Notes: generated by a model from the sequence alone, not told the origin. Positions 34,182 through 43,059 are shown, counted from the stretch's first letter. The stretch is DNA of 64,000 nt from Erysipelotrichaceae bacterium (GCA_017533785.1 JAFWII010000020.1:1-64000), one strand, 5' to 3'. Numbers and translations: made by a program.

Positions 34182-35150
34182 TCACATGGAAGCGGCGACC
34201 ATCATCATCGTGATCTGGAAGATGATCGTCAGCTGGACCGAAGTCGTGACCATGGCGGAGCGCTGTGCGGATTCCGCGTCGATCCCGGCGCAGAGCACGC
34301 AGATCGTCGCGAACACCCGGCGGTCTTCGCCGGTGATCCCGAAAATCCCCTTGAACGGCTTGAAATTGGAGAGATAGTCATCCGCGTCGATGATATCCTC
34401 CGCGATCTCATAGGCCGAATACGGCGTGTCGGCCAGCGGTCCCAGGATGCCGAGCCGGACCCCGGTGCCGAGCTTATGCTTCTGACGGTAGAGGATATCG
34501 GCGATGTCGATGAGCTTTTCGCACATCTCCTCGATATTTCCGTAATAGAGGGATACGATCTGGCTCAGCAGCTGGATCGTGTTCTTGTCTGCTTTCAGAT
34601 CACGGCGGAAGACCTCGTAGGCTTCCTCGGCTCTTTCATAGGTGGTCTGCCCGTCGTTCTCGCTGACTGCCATCAGGGCTGCCAGCGGCAGGTCTTCCCC
34701 GCCTGTCAGCATACGGTGCGTATTCTTCATGCGGCGGTAGATCCGTTTGGTCTTGGCGACCAGGTAGTCGATCCCGCGGTCGATGGAATTGTCATCCAGG
34801 ATCATGGCGGCCAGTACCGTGCGGTTCACGTCCAGGACCCCGGTCTTGAACTGATCGGAGATATCGGAGATGCGCAGGAGGTATTCCTCCGGCTCATGCG
34901 CCATGGACATCTTGCAGGCAACGATGAAAGCCTCGTTTTCGCGGAATTTGGAAAAGAGGCCGAAGCGCCGTCTCATGATGCTCCGGCAGTGCGCGACTTC
35001 CATGGGATGGTATTCGGCGCCTACCGAAAGATACATACAGGCGGCGGCAAGCAGGATCCGCATACTGTCAAAAGCGGAGGCATCGCCCTTCATCTGGTTG
35101 TAGAGATCGATCAGGTCGTCGCATTTATTGCGCAGATCAATACGCAGCAT
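34182..35150 (-). CDS. DUF4003-like helical protein
   Basis: A 322-residue, largely helical protein that I match to the DUF4003 type by its length and its ADDYLSNFKPFKG-like segment near the C-terminus. The function is unknown. The C-terminus ends in a hydrophobic, Met-rich stretch (about 300-322) that may be a membrane anchor. AAAGGA lies upstream of the start. It is the last gene of the alaX-like / ADP-ribosyltransferase-like / DUF4003 operon, 18 bp after the second gene, so a linked role is possible. Confidence 0.65.
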   Translation of the reverse strand: MLRIDLRNKCDDLIDLYNQMKGDASAFDSMRILLAAACMYLSVGAEYHPMEVAHCRSIMRRRFGLFSKFRENEAFIVACKMSMAHEPEEYLLRISDISDQFKTGVLDVNRTVLAAMILDDNSIDRGIDYLVAKTKRIYRRMKNTHRMLTGGEDLPLAALMAVSENDGQTTYERAEEAYEVFRRDLKADKNTIQLLSQIVSLYYGNIEEMCEKLIDIADILYRQKHKLGTGVRLGILGPLADTPYSAYEIAEDIIDADDYLSNFKPFKGIFGITGEDRRVFATICVLCAGIDAESAQRSAMVTTSVQLTIIFQITMMMVAASM

Positions 35151-35168
35151 AGACTCATTCCTTTCTGT

Positions 35169-35951
35169 TCAGCAGCCGGTCTCCCGGTCAAAGAGACCGC
35201 GCAGCCGCTGCTGCAGCGCCTCCTTGAAGCGGAGATAGGCACATATATCTTCTTCCAGCGGTTCTCTGCCGCTGTTGAGAGCATCATAGACCCGTATTCC
35301 GGCGCCATGGTCCGGAAGAGGGATATCGTTCTGAATGACTGCACTGCTGTCCGGAAGACCGGCACGGCAGAGGCAGGAGACCAGCGGACTGTTTTTCTCC
35401 GCGTCCAGGATCCTGCATTCCTCTTCACTCAGCGGGATCTCGGCAAAGGTGAGCGGGATCCACGGCGGAAGCAGGATCTCATGCTCCTCCGCTTTCGCAT
35501 ATTCCGGCAGGGCTTCGCTGAAATCGAGCGCCGGCACTCCTGCCGGGATCTCGATCCGCATCAGGGCGATGCCGATGCGGTCAGCGTAAGCATTAAGGAA
35601 TCCGGCTGTGGAAGTCGAGGTGAAGGACAGCGTCTTTCCGGCTTCCTTCTGGGCCAGATAATCGGAATAGCGCTCGACCCGGCAGACGTGGCGTTCTTTT
35701 TCCGACACGCCTTTACGCAGGGCGGCAAAGAGATCACTGTATACCTCGAGCAGAGGATAGCGGTCGTGCATCAGGATCGCGGGGTTGAGTTTCTTTCCTT
35801 CCGCGGTCCGCGCGCGTTCGTTGCGCAGGCCCGGATAGAGCAGCGAGTTCAGGGTCAGATAGGCTTTGGGATCGCCCCAGAACGGATCATTTCCGGAAAC
35901 GTCGCCTTCATAATAGCGCAGCGCCCGCAGTTCTTTCTCAGTCAGCTGCAT
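35169..35951 (-). CDS. ADP-ribosyltransferase-fold protein (R-S-E class candidate)
   Basis: A 260-residue protein without signal peptide. It shows the landmarks of NAD-dependent mono-ADP-ribosyltransferases of the R-S-E group in order: a strand with Arg91 (VCRVERY), the STS motif at Ser112-Thr113-Ser114 (SFTSTS), and the ExE loop Glu156-x-Glu158 followed by ILLPP, the usual strand after the catalytic Glu. ExE usually goes with arginine as target. It overlaps the upstream alanyl-tRNA editing gene by 14 bp and precedes the DUF4003 gene. An intracellular target is likely. Assignment rests on motifs only. Confidence 0.72.
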   Translation of the reverse strand: MQLTEKELRALRYYEGDVSGNDPFWGDPKAYLTLNSLLYPGLRNERARTAEGKKLNPAILMHDRYPLLEVYSDLFAALRKGVSEKERHVCRVERYSDYLAQKEAGKTLSFTSTSTAGFLNAYADRIGIALMRIEIPAGVPALDFSEALPEYAKAEEHEILLPPWIPLTFAEIPLSEEECRILDAEKNSPLVSCLCRAGLPDSSAVIQNDIPLPDHGAGIRVYDALNSGREPLEEDICAYLRFKEALQQRLRGLFDRETGC

Positions 35952-37107
35952 CCAGCACTTCCTTCAGGGCGGCTTCGATCTCTTCGCGCGCAGCTTTGAA
36001 GCTGCCGCTGACCATCTCTTTCGAACCGCCGCCGCGGCCGTTCAGCTTCTGGTTCAGCTGTTTGCACAGGGGACGCAGATCAGGTTCGTTCGACAGGATC
36101 AGATAGTTATAGCCGTCATTGCCTTCGCTGAAAAGAGCACAGATCACGGCTTTTTTCTCATCGAGGATGCGGTTGCCCAGAAGCCGCAGCTCGTTGACGG
36201 TCTTCTCCTCTTCATAGAGAATATGCAGTTTCTGTTCCGGAAGGTCACCGACGATGAACCCGACATATTCCTTCATCAGTTTGGAGCGGCGGATGTCTTT
36301 CTGTAGGCTCTCGTTCAGCACCCGCTGGGTCTCGTTCCCGGTCTCCGCCTCCTTGCAGCGGAGCAGACGGGCGACTTCCCGGTTGTTGGACCAGATATTG
36401 CGGAGATACTCGTAGGCGCGCTCGCCGGCCAGGATGTCGACCCGGGTCCCGCCTTTATGGGGACTGCAGGTCAGCGCCTTGATGATCCCGATCTGCCCGA
36501 GATCGGTGACGTGGGTGCCGCAGCAGGCGCAGATATCGGATTCGGGGATCGTGACGATCCGCACTTTTCCGCTCAGTTCCTTCTTGGAACGGTAGGGGAT
36601 GTTCGCGAGTTCTTCCTCACTTGGGAAGGTGATGAATACCGGCAGGTCCGCCCAGATCCGCTCGTTGGCGGTCCTTTCGATCTCCAGCGCTTCTTCGAAA
36701 CTGAAAGGTCCGTCGAAGTCCAGGGTGATCATTTCCCTGCCCATATGGAAGCCGACGTTCTCATAGCCGAAACGGCGGTGAACGAGTCCCGAGAAAACGT
36801 GTTCGCCGGTATGCGACTGCATGTTATCGAAGCGGTATTTCCAGTCGAGCTTTCCTTCGGCCTCAGTGCCCGGTTCAAGCGGTCCGGCGCAGATATGAAG
36901 GATCTTTCCCTCTCTGCGGCAGGTGTCGAATACCTCGATGCCGTTCAGCGTGCCCCGGTCACCCGGCTGGCCTCCGCCTTCGGGATAAAAGGCGGTGTCT
37001 TCCAGCACGACCGCATAGTGTCCCTTATAGGGAAAACACTCTGTGACCGCCGCGGTGAATTCACGGCAGTAGCTGTCTCGGTAAAACAGTTCGCTCATCT
37101 CTTCCAT
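35938..37107 (-). CDS. Alanyl-tRNA editing protein (AlaX-like, with DHHA1 domain)
   Basis: A 389-residue trans-editing enzyme that hydrolyses mischarged Ser- or Gly-tRNA(Ala). The N-terminal part resembles the AlaRS beta-barrel (DTAFYPEGGGQPGD, 37-50). The zinc site has His99-x3-His103 (HTGEH) and a later Cys-x3-His (CGTHV). The C-terminus is a DHHA1 domain (GRGGGSKEMVSGSF). The ATG at 37107 follows an AGAGG site and a TATAAT at 37129-37134; the much longer in-frame ORF reaching 37572 runs antisense through the MATE gene and is not used. It heads an operon with the ART-like gene. Confidence 0.88.
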   Translation of the reverse strand: MEEMSELFYRDSYCREFTAAVTECFPYKGHYAVVLEDTAFYPEGGGQPGDRGTLNGIEVFDTCRREGKILHICAGPLEPGTEAEGKLDWKYRFDNMQSHTGEHVFSGLVHRRFGYENVGFHMGREMITLDFDGPFSFEEALEIERTANERIWADLPVFITFPSEEELANIPYRSKKELSGKVRIVTIPESDICACCGTHVTDLGQIGIIKALTCSPHKGGTRVDILAGERAYEYLRNIWSNNREVARLLRCKEAETGNETQRVLNESLQKDIRRSKLMKEYVGFIVGDLPEQKLHILYEEEKTVNELRLLGNRILDEKKAVICALFSEGNDGYNYLILSNEPDLRPLCKQLNQKLNGRGGGSKEMVSGSFKAAREEIEAALKEVLDAAD

Positions 37108-37128
37108 AACGAAAAACCTCTTCTTTCT

Positions 37129-37134
37129 ATTATA
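37129..37134 (-). promoter_or_regulatory. -10 box of the alaX-ART-DUF4003 operon
   Basis: TATAAT on the minus strand, 22 bp before the ATG at 37107. The -35 region is not clear. Confidence 0.5.
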
Positions 37135-37191
37135 GTGGAAAAGCGGTCGAAATGATGGAAACAGCGCGTAATATCCTATAAAATGAATTCC

Positions 37192-38553
37192 ATGAGCAGA
37201 TACATCGGAGACAGGGAGTTTTATAAAAAGACCGCGCGCATCGCGGTCCCGTTCGCGCTGATGAATATGCTGATGAGCGGACAGGCGATGATCGATACGA
37301 TGATGGTCACCCGCATCGGCATGGTCTCCGCTGTCGGCACCGCTGCCCAGATCGACACCCTCTGCAGTCTGATCTCCTACGGCTGCAACGGCGGTATCTC
37401 GATGTTCGCCTCCCAGTTCTACGGAGCCGGGGACAAGCGCAACCTGAAGCGCTGTCTCGGCTTTTCGCTGGTGCTCGTCGTCAGCAACGCCCTGTTCTGG
37501 ATCCTGCTGGCGACCTTTTTCGGGGAACAGATCCTGCGCTTCTATCTCAATGATGACGAAGTGATCGTGCATTCCCTGCAGTATCTGCAGATCGCCAAAT
37601 TTTCGCTGCTTTTAGGCGCGTTCAACTATTCTTTCAGCAATCTGCTGCGTTCGACCCAGCAGGCCAGGATCTCGCTTACCGCCTCGATCTGCGCGACCGT
37701 GACCAATGTCACGATGAACGCGCTGCTGATCTTCGGCCTCGGTCCGTTCCCGCGTCTGGGGATACGCGGTGCCGCTCTGGGAACAATCATTGCCCAGTGC
37801 GTCTCGGTCATCATTCTCGTTTCCTATTCCGTCTTGACGAAGCAGGCGTTTTTGGGTTCTTTCCGTGAAGTCTTCGGTCTGGACCGGGAATTCGTCCGTC
37901 CGATCCTGGCGAAGATCGGACCGCTGATCCTCAACGAATCGACGTTCGGCTTCGGCCAGACCATGTTTATCAAGGCGTTCGGTGCCCTCGGCAAGCAGCC
38001 GATGGATGCCTACTATGTCGGCAATCAGATCTTCAATCTTTTGACATTCATCATCTACGGATACGGCAATGCCGTGCAGATCCTGCTCGGCGCCGATCTC
38101 GGCAGGGGAAAACTCGATACTGCCCGGAAGGAATGCGACTATCATATCGGCCTTGCCGGCTTCCTTTCGACGGTGCTGGTCATTTTCCTGCTGGTCTTTG
38201 CCCGTCCGCTGGTCACTCTGTTCGGACTGAGCGACCCGGCAACTTCTTCGCTGGCAGTGCTGGTCGTTTACGCGTTCGCGGTCAAAGCCTCGATGCGTCT
38301 TTATAACTATATGATCTTCTGTATCCTGCGTTCCGGCGGAGACGCCGGGGTCATTCCGTTCCTGGATTCCGGTCTGCAGTGGGCTGTCGGTATTCCGCTG
38401 GCCTTTGCCTCTGTGCACCTGTTCGGCATAAAGAATATCGCACTGGTGCTTCTGATCACGCAGACAGAACAGCTGATCCGCTTCCTGCTCGGCATGCGCC
38501 GGGTGAAACAGTACCGCTGGGTAAACGACCTGACCAAGACAGTCGCTGCATAA
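37192..38553 (+). CDS. MATE family multidrug/metabolite exporter
   Basis: A 453-residue twelve-helix MATE transporter with two related halves, cation-driven. QFYGAGDKRNLKR (about 79-91) and the matching GADLGRGKLDTARK (about 300-313) are the loop motifs of each half. The start is uncertain: ATG 37183 and ATG 37192 are both in frame, and neither has a Shine-Dalgarno. A TATAAA lies directly before 37183, so a leaderless or nearly leaderless mRNA starting at 37192 is the best fit. Divergent from the alaX operon. Confidence 0.88.
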   Translation: MSRYIGDREFYKKTARIAVPFALMNMLMSGQAMIDTMMVTRIGMVSAVGTAAQIDTLCSLISYGCNGGISMFASQFYGAGDKRNLKRCLGFSLVLVVSNALFWILLATFFGEQILRFYLNDDEVIVHSLQYLQIAKFSLLLGAFNYSFSNLLRSTQQARISLTASICATVTNVTMNALLIFGLGPFPRLGIRGAALGTIIAQCVSVIILVSYSVLTKQAFLGSFREVFGLDREFVRPILAKIGPLILNESTFGFGQTMFIKAFGALGKQPMDAYYVGNQIFNLLTFIIYGYGNAVQILLGADLGRGKLDTARKECDYHIGLAGFLSTVLVIFLLVFARPLVTLFGLSDPATSSLAVLVVYAFAVKASMRLYNYMIFCILRSGGDAGVIPFLDSGLQWAVGIPLAFASVHLFGIKNIALVLLITQTEQLIRFLLGMRRVKQYRWVNDLTKTVAA

Positions 38554-38568
38554 GCTGTACAAACACAT

Positions 38569-38587
38569 AGATCCCGAGGGATCTTTT
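38569..38587 (+). terminator. Terminator of the MATE gene
   Basis: AGATCC-cgag-GGATCT stem-loop followed by four T's. Confidence 0.75.
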
Positions 38588-38602
38588 CTTATGATAAAAA
38601 AG

Positions 38603-38631
38603 TTGACAAACGAACGGAATAAAGATATAGT
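38603..38631 (+). promoter_or_regulatory. Promoter of abiE pair 2
   Basis: TTGACA (38603-38608), 17-bp spacer and TATAGT (38626-38631) give a near-consensus sigma-A promoter. CAAACGAA occurs twice as a direct repeat (38607-38614 and 38634-38641) around the -10 box and may be an AbiEi binding site. Confidence 0.85.
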
Positions 38632-38666
38632 ATCAAACGAAAGTAAACCAAAAGGAGGTGGTTATC

Positions 38667-39263
38667 CTGAACAAGATCAATCCCGAAATCCTGAAGTTTA
38701 TCTATGATCATAATGGCATCATCACCACGCAGCAGGTCACGGATCTCGGCTTTACCCGTCAGCTCCTGATGAAGTATATCCAGGCAGGGCTGCTTGAACG
38801 TGTGCGTCAGGGCGTCTATACGCTGCCGGATCACATCCACGATGACATGTATACGATGTGTATGCGTTCGGATCATATCGTCTTCTCTCACGAAAGCGCG
38901 CTTTATCTGAACGGTCTTTCCGACCGGACTCCGTTCATTCATACGATCACCATGCCCAGCAACAAATCCGTCCCCGGCTCGATCAAAAATGAGTGCACCT
39001 GTTTCTATGTCCGCCCGGATCTCCATCCGATCGGCGTTATCGAGAAGAGAACGGTCTTCGGAAATCCCGTCCGCTGTTATGACGCGGAGCGCACTGTATG
39101 CGATTTCCTGCGCAGCCGCGAGCGGTGCGACGAAGAAACGTTCGTATCCTCGATCAAGAATTATGCCGCATTCAAAAACAAGAATCTGAACCGGCTCGCG
39201 ACTTACGCATCCGCCTTCAAAGTCGAAGAGGATGTGCGCAGATACATGGAGGTGCTGCTTTGA
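38667..39263 (+). CDS. AbiEi-type antitoxin (pair 2)
   Basis: A 198-residue protein with the AbiEi layout: an N-terminal winged helix (TQQVTDLGFTRQLLMKYI, about 21-38) and the antitoxin domain with HESALYLNGL and CYDAERTVCDFLR. AGGAGG at 38653-38658 stands 8 bp before CTG 38667, the best-spaced start. The only standard alternative, GTG 38658, overlaps the Shine-Dalgarno itself. A CTG start would be rare. It is coupled to the toxin gene by a 4-bp overlap. Confidence 0.8.
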   Translation: MNKINPEILKFIYDHNGIITTQQVTDLGFTRQLLMKYIQAGLLERVRQGVYTLPDHIHDDMYTMCMRSDHIVFSHESALYLNGLSDRTPFIHTITMPSNKSVPGSIKNECTCFYVRPDLHPIGVIEKRTVFGNPVRCYDAERTVCDFLRSRERCDEETFVSSIKNYAAFKNKNLNRLATYASAFKVEEDVRRYMEVLL

Positions 39264-40111
39264 GTTCCAGAGCCATGAGCCTGAAAGCGCGCATCCGCAA
39301 TTACGCAAAGCAGAACAGCCTTACGGCACAGGTCGTCCAGCAGAACTACATGTTCGAAAGATTCCTGGCCAGACTGTCCGTATCCGACTACCGAGACCGC
39401 TTCGTGATCAAGGGCGGCATCCTGATCGCATCCATCGTCGGTCTTGATACCCGCTCAACGATGGATCTGGATGCGACTTTGCAGGATCTTCCGCTGACAG
39501 AGGAAAGTGTCCTGACAGCAGTAAAGGAGATCGGTGACATCGATCTCGATGACGGAGTGTCCTTTGAGGAGAGATCGATCGCTCCGATACGAAAAGACGA
39601 TGTTTACGGCGGTTTCTGTGTCCGTATCGACGCTGTGTACGATACGATCATCACCCCGCTTTCGATCGACATCTCGACCGGAGATATCATAACTCCCGGA
39701 GCGGAACTCTACGACTTCACCGGGATCTTTGATGAAGATCTCCGGATCCGTCTCTGGGGATACAACATCGAAACGATCCTCGCGGAGAAAGCGGAGTCGG
39801 TCCTGAACCGCGGAATATACAATACCCGGATACGTGATTACTATGATATTTATGTGCTGACGATGACGCGGAAATTTGACAGACCGGTCTTTGAGGAAGC
39901 GCTCGCCGCGACCGCGAAACACAGAGGAAGCAGCGAAAACATCCGGGACCGCGCATCCATCCTCGACAGCATCGCCGCAAGCAGTGACCTGCGGAAGATG
40001 TGGGAGAAATACCGTCAGCGCTTTGCTTATGCGAAGGATATCGAATTCGATGAGATCCTGAAAGCACTGGATGATCTGTTTTTGGAAAGCAGCAGAAAAA
40101 AACCGGAGTGA
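39260..40111 (+). CDS. AbiEii nucleotidyltransferase toxin (pair 2)
   Basis: A 283-residue AbiEii-type protein. The nucleotidyltransferase core shows KGG at 51-53 and TMDLDATL at 67-74 (Asp69 and Asp71), and a later RDYYDIYVL segment matches the family. I place the start at TTG 39260, which overlaps the antitoxin stop (TTGA) and has GGAGG 7 bp upstream, exactly as in pair 1; ATG 39275 is the alternative. It is clearly diverged from the pair 1 toxin, so the two loci are not a recent duplication. Confidence 0.85.
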   Translation: MSSRAMSLKARIRNYAKQNSLTAQVVQQNYMFERFLARLSVSDYRDRFVIKGGILIASIVGLDTRSTMDLDATLQDLPLTEESVLTAVKEIGDIDLDDGVSFEERSIAPIRKDDVYGGFCVRIDAVYDTIITPLSIDISTGDIITPGAELYDFTGIFDEDLRIRLWGYNIETILAEKAESVLNRGIYNTRIRDYYDIYVLTMTRKFDRPVFEEALAATAKHRGSSENIRDRASILDSIAASSDLRKMWEKYRQRFAYAKDIEFDEILKALDDLFLESSRKKPE

Positions 40112-40123
40112 TCCGGATTTTTT
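40096..40123. terminator. Bidirectional terminator at the abiE2 / udp junction
   Basis: CCGGA (40103-40107), loop GTGA, TCCGG (40112-40116), flanked by seven A's and six T's. It overlaps the last codons of the toxin gene. Confidence 0.8.
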
Positions 40124-40132
40124 CGTTTTGAA

Positions 40133-40930
40133 CTATTTCTTTTTCTGATCCATTTCGTACAGCAGGCGGACGGCCTCGCATCCGGCGTGGGTCATATCGG
40201 CGATCCATTTATCGGAATGACCGAGTCCTTCCTGCGGATCGAACTGGCCGCTTTCGCCGCTGACTTTCAGCACATTGTCGAGACAGACCGCGATGCCGCC
40301 GGCACGCAGTCCCCACAGTTTTGCGAGAACGAAGATCACACTGGCTTCCATCTCCGCCGCAACGACGTTCATCGCTTTCAGATCTTCAAAGTGATGCCTC
40401 CATTCCGAGATCCAGTAGTTATTGAAGGAGGAACCCGGTCTTGGATGACGGGCGTAAAAGGTATCCGCCGAACGGGTAATGCCCAGATGGTAGGGAAGCT
40501 CCAGTGTCTTGCAGGCTTCCAGACATGCCGTGACGACATCATGGTCCGCGACAGCCGGGTATTCGATCGGGGCATAGGAGGCAGACGTTCCGTCGAGACG
40601 TACAGCGGAGTCAAAGACGCAGATATCGCCGTTGTTGACGTAGTCCTGAAAAGTGCCGCAGGTACCGATCCGGATAAAGGTATGAACACCCAGACGGGCA
40701 AGCTCCTCCATGCCGATCGCGACGGAAGGGCAGCCCATGCCGGTGCTCATACAGGAGATCGGAACACCTTTATAGACACCGGTCCAGGTGCAGTATTCAC
40801 GGTTATTCATCACTTCGTGGGCTTCGTCCCAGAACGAGGCGACGACCGGGACCCGGCCGGGATCGCCCGGAAGCAGCACGTACGGCGCGACATCGCCGTC
40901 ATTGAGCTGAACATGATATTGCAGAGCCAT
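40133..40930 (-). CDS. Uridine phosphorylase-like nucleoside phosphorylase
   Basis: A 265-residue phosphorylase that splits nucleosides with phosphate to ribose-1-phosphate and base. LLPGDPGR (about 19-26) binds phosphate, RIGTCGTFQ (about 86-94) is the family glycine loop, and AAEMEASV (about 192-199) holds the ribose-binding Met-Glu pair. It resembles the uridine phosphorylase group, but purine nucleoside use cannot be excluded. The start at 40930 follows an AAGGAG site; the upstream in-frame ATG at 40957 does not. A single-gene unit on the minus strand. Confidence 0.85.
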   Translation of the reverse strand: MALQYHVQLNDGDVAPYVLLPGDPGRVPVVASFWDEAHEVMNNREYCTWTGVYKGVPISCMSTGMGCPSVAIGMEELARLGVHTFIRIGTCGTFQDYVNNGDICVFDSAVRLDGTSASYAPIEYPAVADHDVVTACLEACKTLELPYHLGITRSADTFYARHPRPGSSFNNYWISEWRHHFEDLKAMNVVAAEMEASVIFVLAKLWGLRAGGIAVCLDNVLKVSGESGQFDPQEGLGHSDKWIADMTHAGCEAVRLLYEMDQKKK

Positions 40931-41070
40931 AGTATTCTCCTTTTGCTGAAGCAGCATTCTTCCTCTTTATTGTAGCCTAAACAGGCGTCCGAAAGAGATG
41001 GAGACGGCTTTCTTCCTGCGCGGGAAAGATTTACAATTATTTTGTTGATCCGAGCTTCAGGAGGAGAAAC

Positions 41071-41253
41071 ATGATCCGCAATAAGTATATTCAATTCACC
41101 CTGTTCGTTGTTTTTTACGTTACGTTCTGGAACCTGATGATGTGGGTATTCAACCGGCAGACATACAGTTTCACTGTGAATAGCGGCTTTACTATGCCGT
41201 TCACGATCGCGGTCATTCTGGGATATGTCTTTTTCCTGCATAAGAAACAGTAA
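41071..41253 (+). CDS. Small membrane protein, 60 residues
   Basis: This short ORF has an excellent AGGAGGAG site 6 bp before its ATG. It encodes two hydrophobic segments (about 8-26 and 40-55) separated by a polar loop, and ends in basic residues (HKKQ). The basic N-terminus suggests that both ends face the cytosol. I recognise no family. It lies 12 bp before the lipoprotein gene and is probably co-transcribed with it. Confidence 0.65.
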   Translation: MIRNKYIQFTLFVVFYVTFWNLMMWVFNRQTYSFTVNSGFTMPFTIAVILGYVFFLHKKQ

Positions 41254-41265
41254 GCAAAGAAAAAA

Positions 41266-43059
41266 ATGAAAAAAACACTATGGATCCTGCTTGTCCTTTG
41301 CCTGCTGCTGTCCGGCTGCACCGCGAAGGAAACGAAGACATCCGAGGCAGCTCCGGAAACGGTCCCGCAGAACGAAACAACCGGGGATGCGCTTCCGGAT
41401 ACAGAAGAATTCAGTTACGCTTTCTCTCCGCACGTGATGGCGGAGGAGTATAAGAAGATCTACGGACCCGGCATCGAGGATGTCTTTTATACATTCTGCG
41501 ATACAGTCCTGGAAGCCGGGGACAGCTTTGCCTGTGCGGACCGGGAGGAACTGTTTCATCTTCTGACGATCGCCAAAAGCTGTTTTCCGCTTGCTGACGG
41601 GCTGGTCGACAGGGAACAGAGCTATGTCGAAAACGGAACTGCCCATCTCGTCTACAAAAACGATCCGCAGGAAGTCCGTGAACTGGCAGAGCGGTTCATT
41701 TCCAAGGTAGAAAGCGTGATCCGCAGCGCGATCCCCTGCGAGACCGCTGACTGGATCAAAGCTGTCGAACTGATGACCGCGGTCGCCCGCAAGACCGTCC
41801 CGGACGAGGAATACACGCTGGAAGACAGTCTTTCGCTCTCGCCGTACCGCGCGATCACCGAAGATACCGGTATCTGTCAGGAGATCGCCGGGGAATATAT
41901 CTATTATCTGCTGCAGGTCGGGATCGATGCGATCCCCTGCGGCGGGCTGAGTTCCGACCAGAGCTTTGCCCATGAGTGGGTACTGGTGAAGCTCGACGGA
42001 AAATGGTACCATGTCGATCCGATGTTTGCCGCTAGCTATCCTGACAGTCTCTTCTTTTTCGGAATGACGGACAGGCAGCGGGAACATTACGGAGATCTGC
42101 CGCCGGAAGGCTATGATTACGCGTATTCCGACATGCTGAAAAGAGAAGACTTTGAAGCAACGGACACACGCTTCCTGGATCTGTGGCTGGCAGAAAGCTA
42201 TACCATCGACCAGGAGAGGCAGACGATCCATATGACAGAAACGAGGGAGGATGATTCCATGCCGAAGATCGAAAAACTCTATAACGATGAATTCTCAATG
42301 CGCTATTTCCGTTTCGGAAACGGCGGGAAGACTTTCGTCATGCTGCCGGGTCTCAGCATCACCAGCGTGATGGATTCGGCCGCGGCTGTTGCGGATGCCT
42401 ATCAGGTGTTCGGCGGGGATTATACAGTCTATCTCTTTGACCGCCGCAGCGACCTGCCGGAAAACTATACGATCGCCGATATGGCGGGAGATACAGCGAA
42501 AGCCTTTGAATTGCTGGATCTGAACGACATCTGTCTGTTCGGCGCTTCCCAGGGCGGCATGATCGCGATGACGATCGCCGCGGAATATCCGGACCGCATC
42601 CGGAAGCTCGTTTTAGGCTCGACTGCCTGCCGCGTCAGCGAAGAAGCGGAAAAAGGAGTCGGCGAATGGGCGAAGCTGGCGGAAGAAGGAAAAGCCGAAG
42701 AGCTTGTCTTCGGTTTCGCGAAGCTGGTCTATCCGGAAGCGGTCTATAAGCAGTCGGAACCTCTGCTGAAGGCGATGGCGCAGACCGTGACCGCAGAAGA
42801 TCTTGCCCGTTTTGTCATCCTTTCTTCGGCGACGAAAGGTTTCGATGTATCGGATAAGCTGCAGCAGATCCGCTGTCCGGTGCTCGTTCTCGGCGCGAAA
42901 GACGACGCGGTCCTGGGACCGGAGGCAGTGGAGGAACTGATCGGCAAACTGGAAGGCAATCCCGGGCTGCAGTCCTATATTTACGACGGATTCGGCCATG
43001 CCGCCTACGATCTGGCACCAGACTACAAAGACCGCATGCTGGCGTTCTTCAAAGACTGA
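41266..43059 (+). CDS. Lipoprotein fusing a transglutaminase-like domain to an alpha/beta hydrolase
   Basis: A 597-residue protein with a lipobox LSGC (Cys18), so it is anchored outside the cell. The first half has a transglutaminase-like triad: Cys204 (GICQE), His236 (AHEW) and Asp251 (HVDPMF). The second half is a complete alpha/beta hydrolase with Ser428 in GASQGG, an Asp at 546-547 (GAKDD) and His578 (FGHAAYD). In-frame ATG 42259 (residue 332) has GGGAGG 8 bp upstream, so the hydrolase may also be made alone in the cytosol. The two families are seldom fused, and the function is unknown. Confidence 0.8.
   Translation: MKKTLWILLVLCLLLSGCTAKETKTSEAAPETVPQNETTGDALPDTEEFSYAFSPHVMAEEYKKIYGPGIEDVFYTFCDTVLEAGDSFACADREELFHLLTIAKSCFPLADGLVDREQSYVENGTAHLVYKNDPQEVRELAERFISKVESVIRSAIPCETADWIKAVELMTAVARKTVPDEEYTLEDSLSLSPYRAITEDTGICQEIAGEYIYYLLQVGIDAIPCGGLSSDQSFAHEWVLVKLDGKWYHVDPMFAASYPDSLFFFGMTDRQREHYGDLPPEGYDYAYSDMLKREDFEATDTRFLDLWLAESYTIDQERQTIHMTETREDDSMPKIEKLYNDEFSMRYFRFGNGGKTFVMLPGLSITSVMDSAAAVADAYQVFGGDYTVYLFDRRSDLPENYTIADMAGDTAKAFELLDLNDICLFGASQGGMIAMTIAAEYPDRIRKLVLGSTACRVSEEAEKGVGEWAKLAEEGKAEELVFGFAKLVYPEAVYKQSEPLLKAMAQTVTAEDLARFVILSSATKGFDVSDKLQQIRCPVLVLGAKDDAVLGPEAVEELIGKLEGNPGLQSYIYDGFGHAAYDLAPDYKDRMLAFFKD

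Noticed and set aside
37108-37572. Long N-terminal extension of the alanyl-tRNA editing ORF
   Set aside because: It runs antisense through the MATE gene and is low in hydrophobic residues. The well-spaced ribosome binding site and the -10 box are at 37107-37134.
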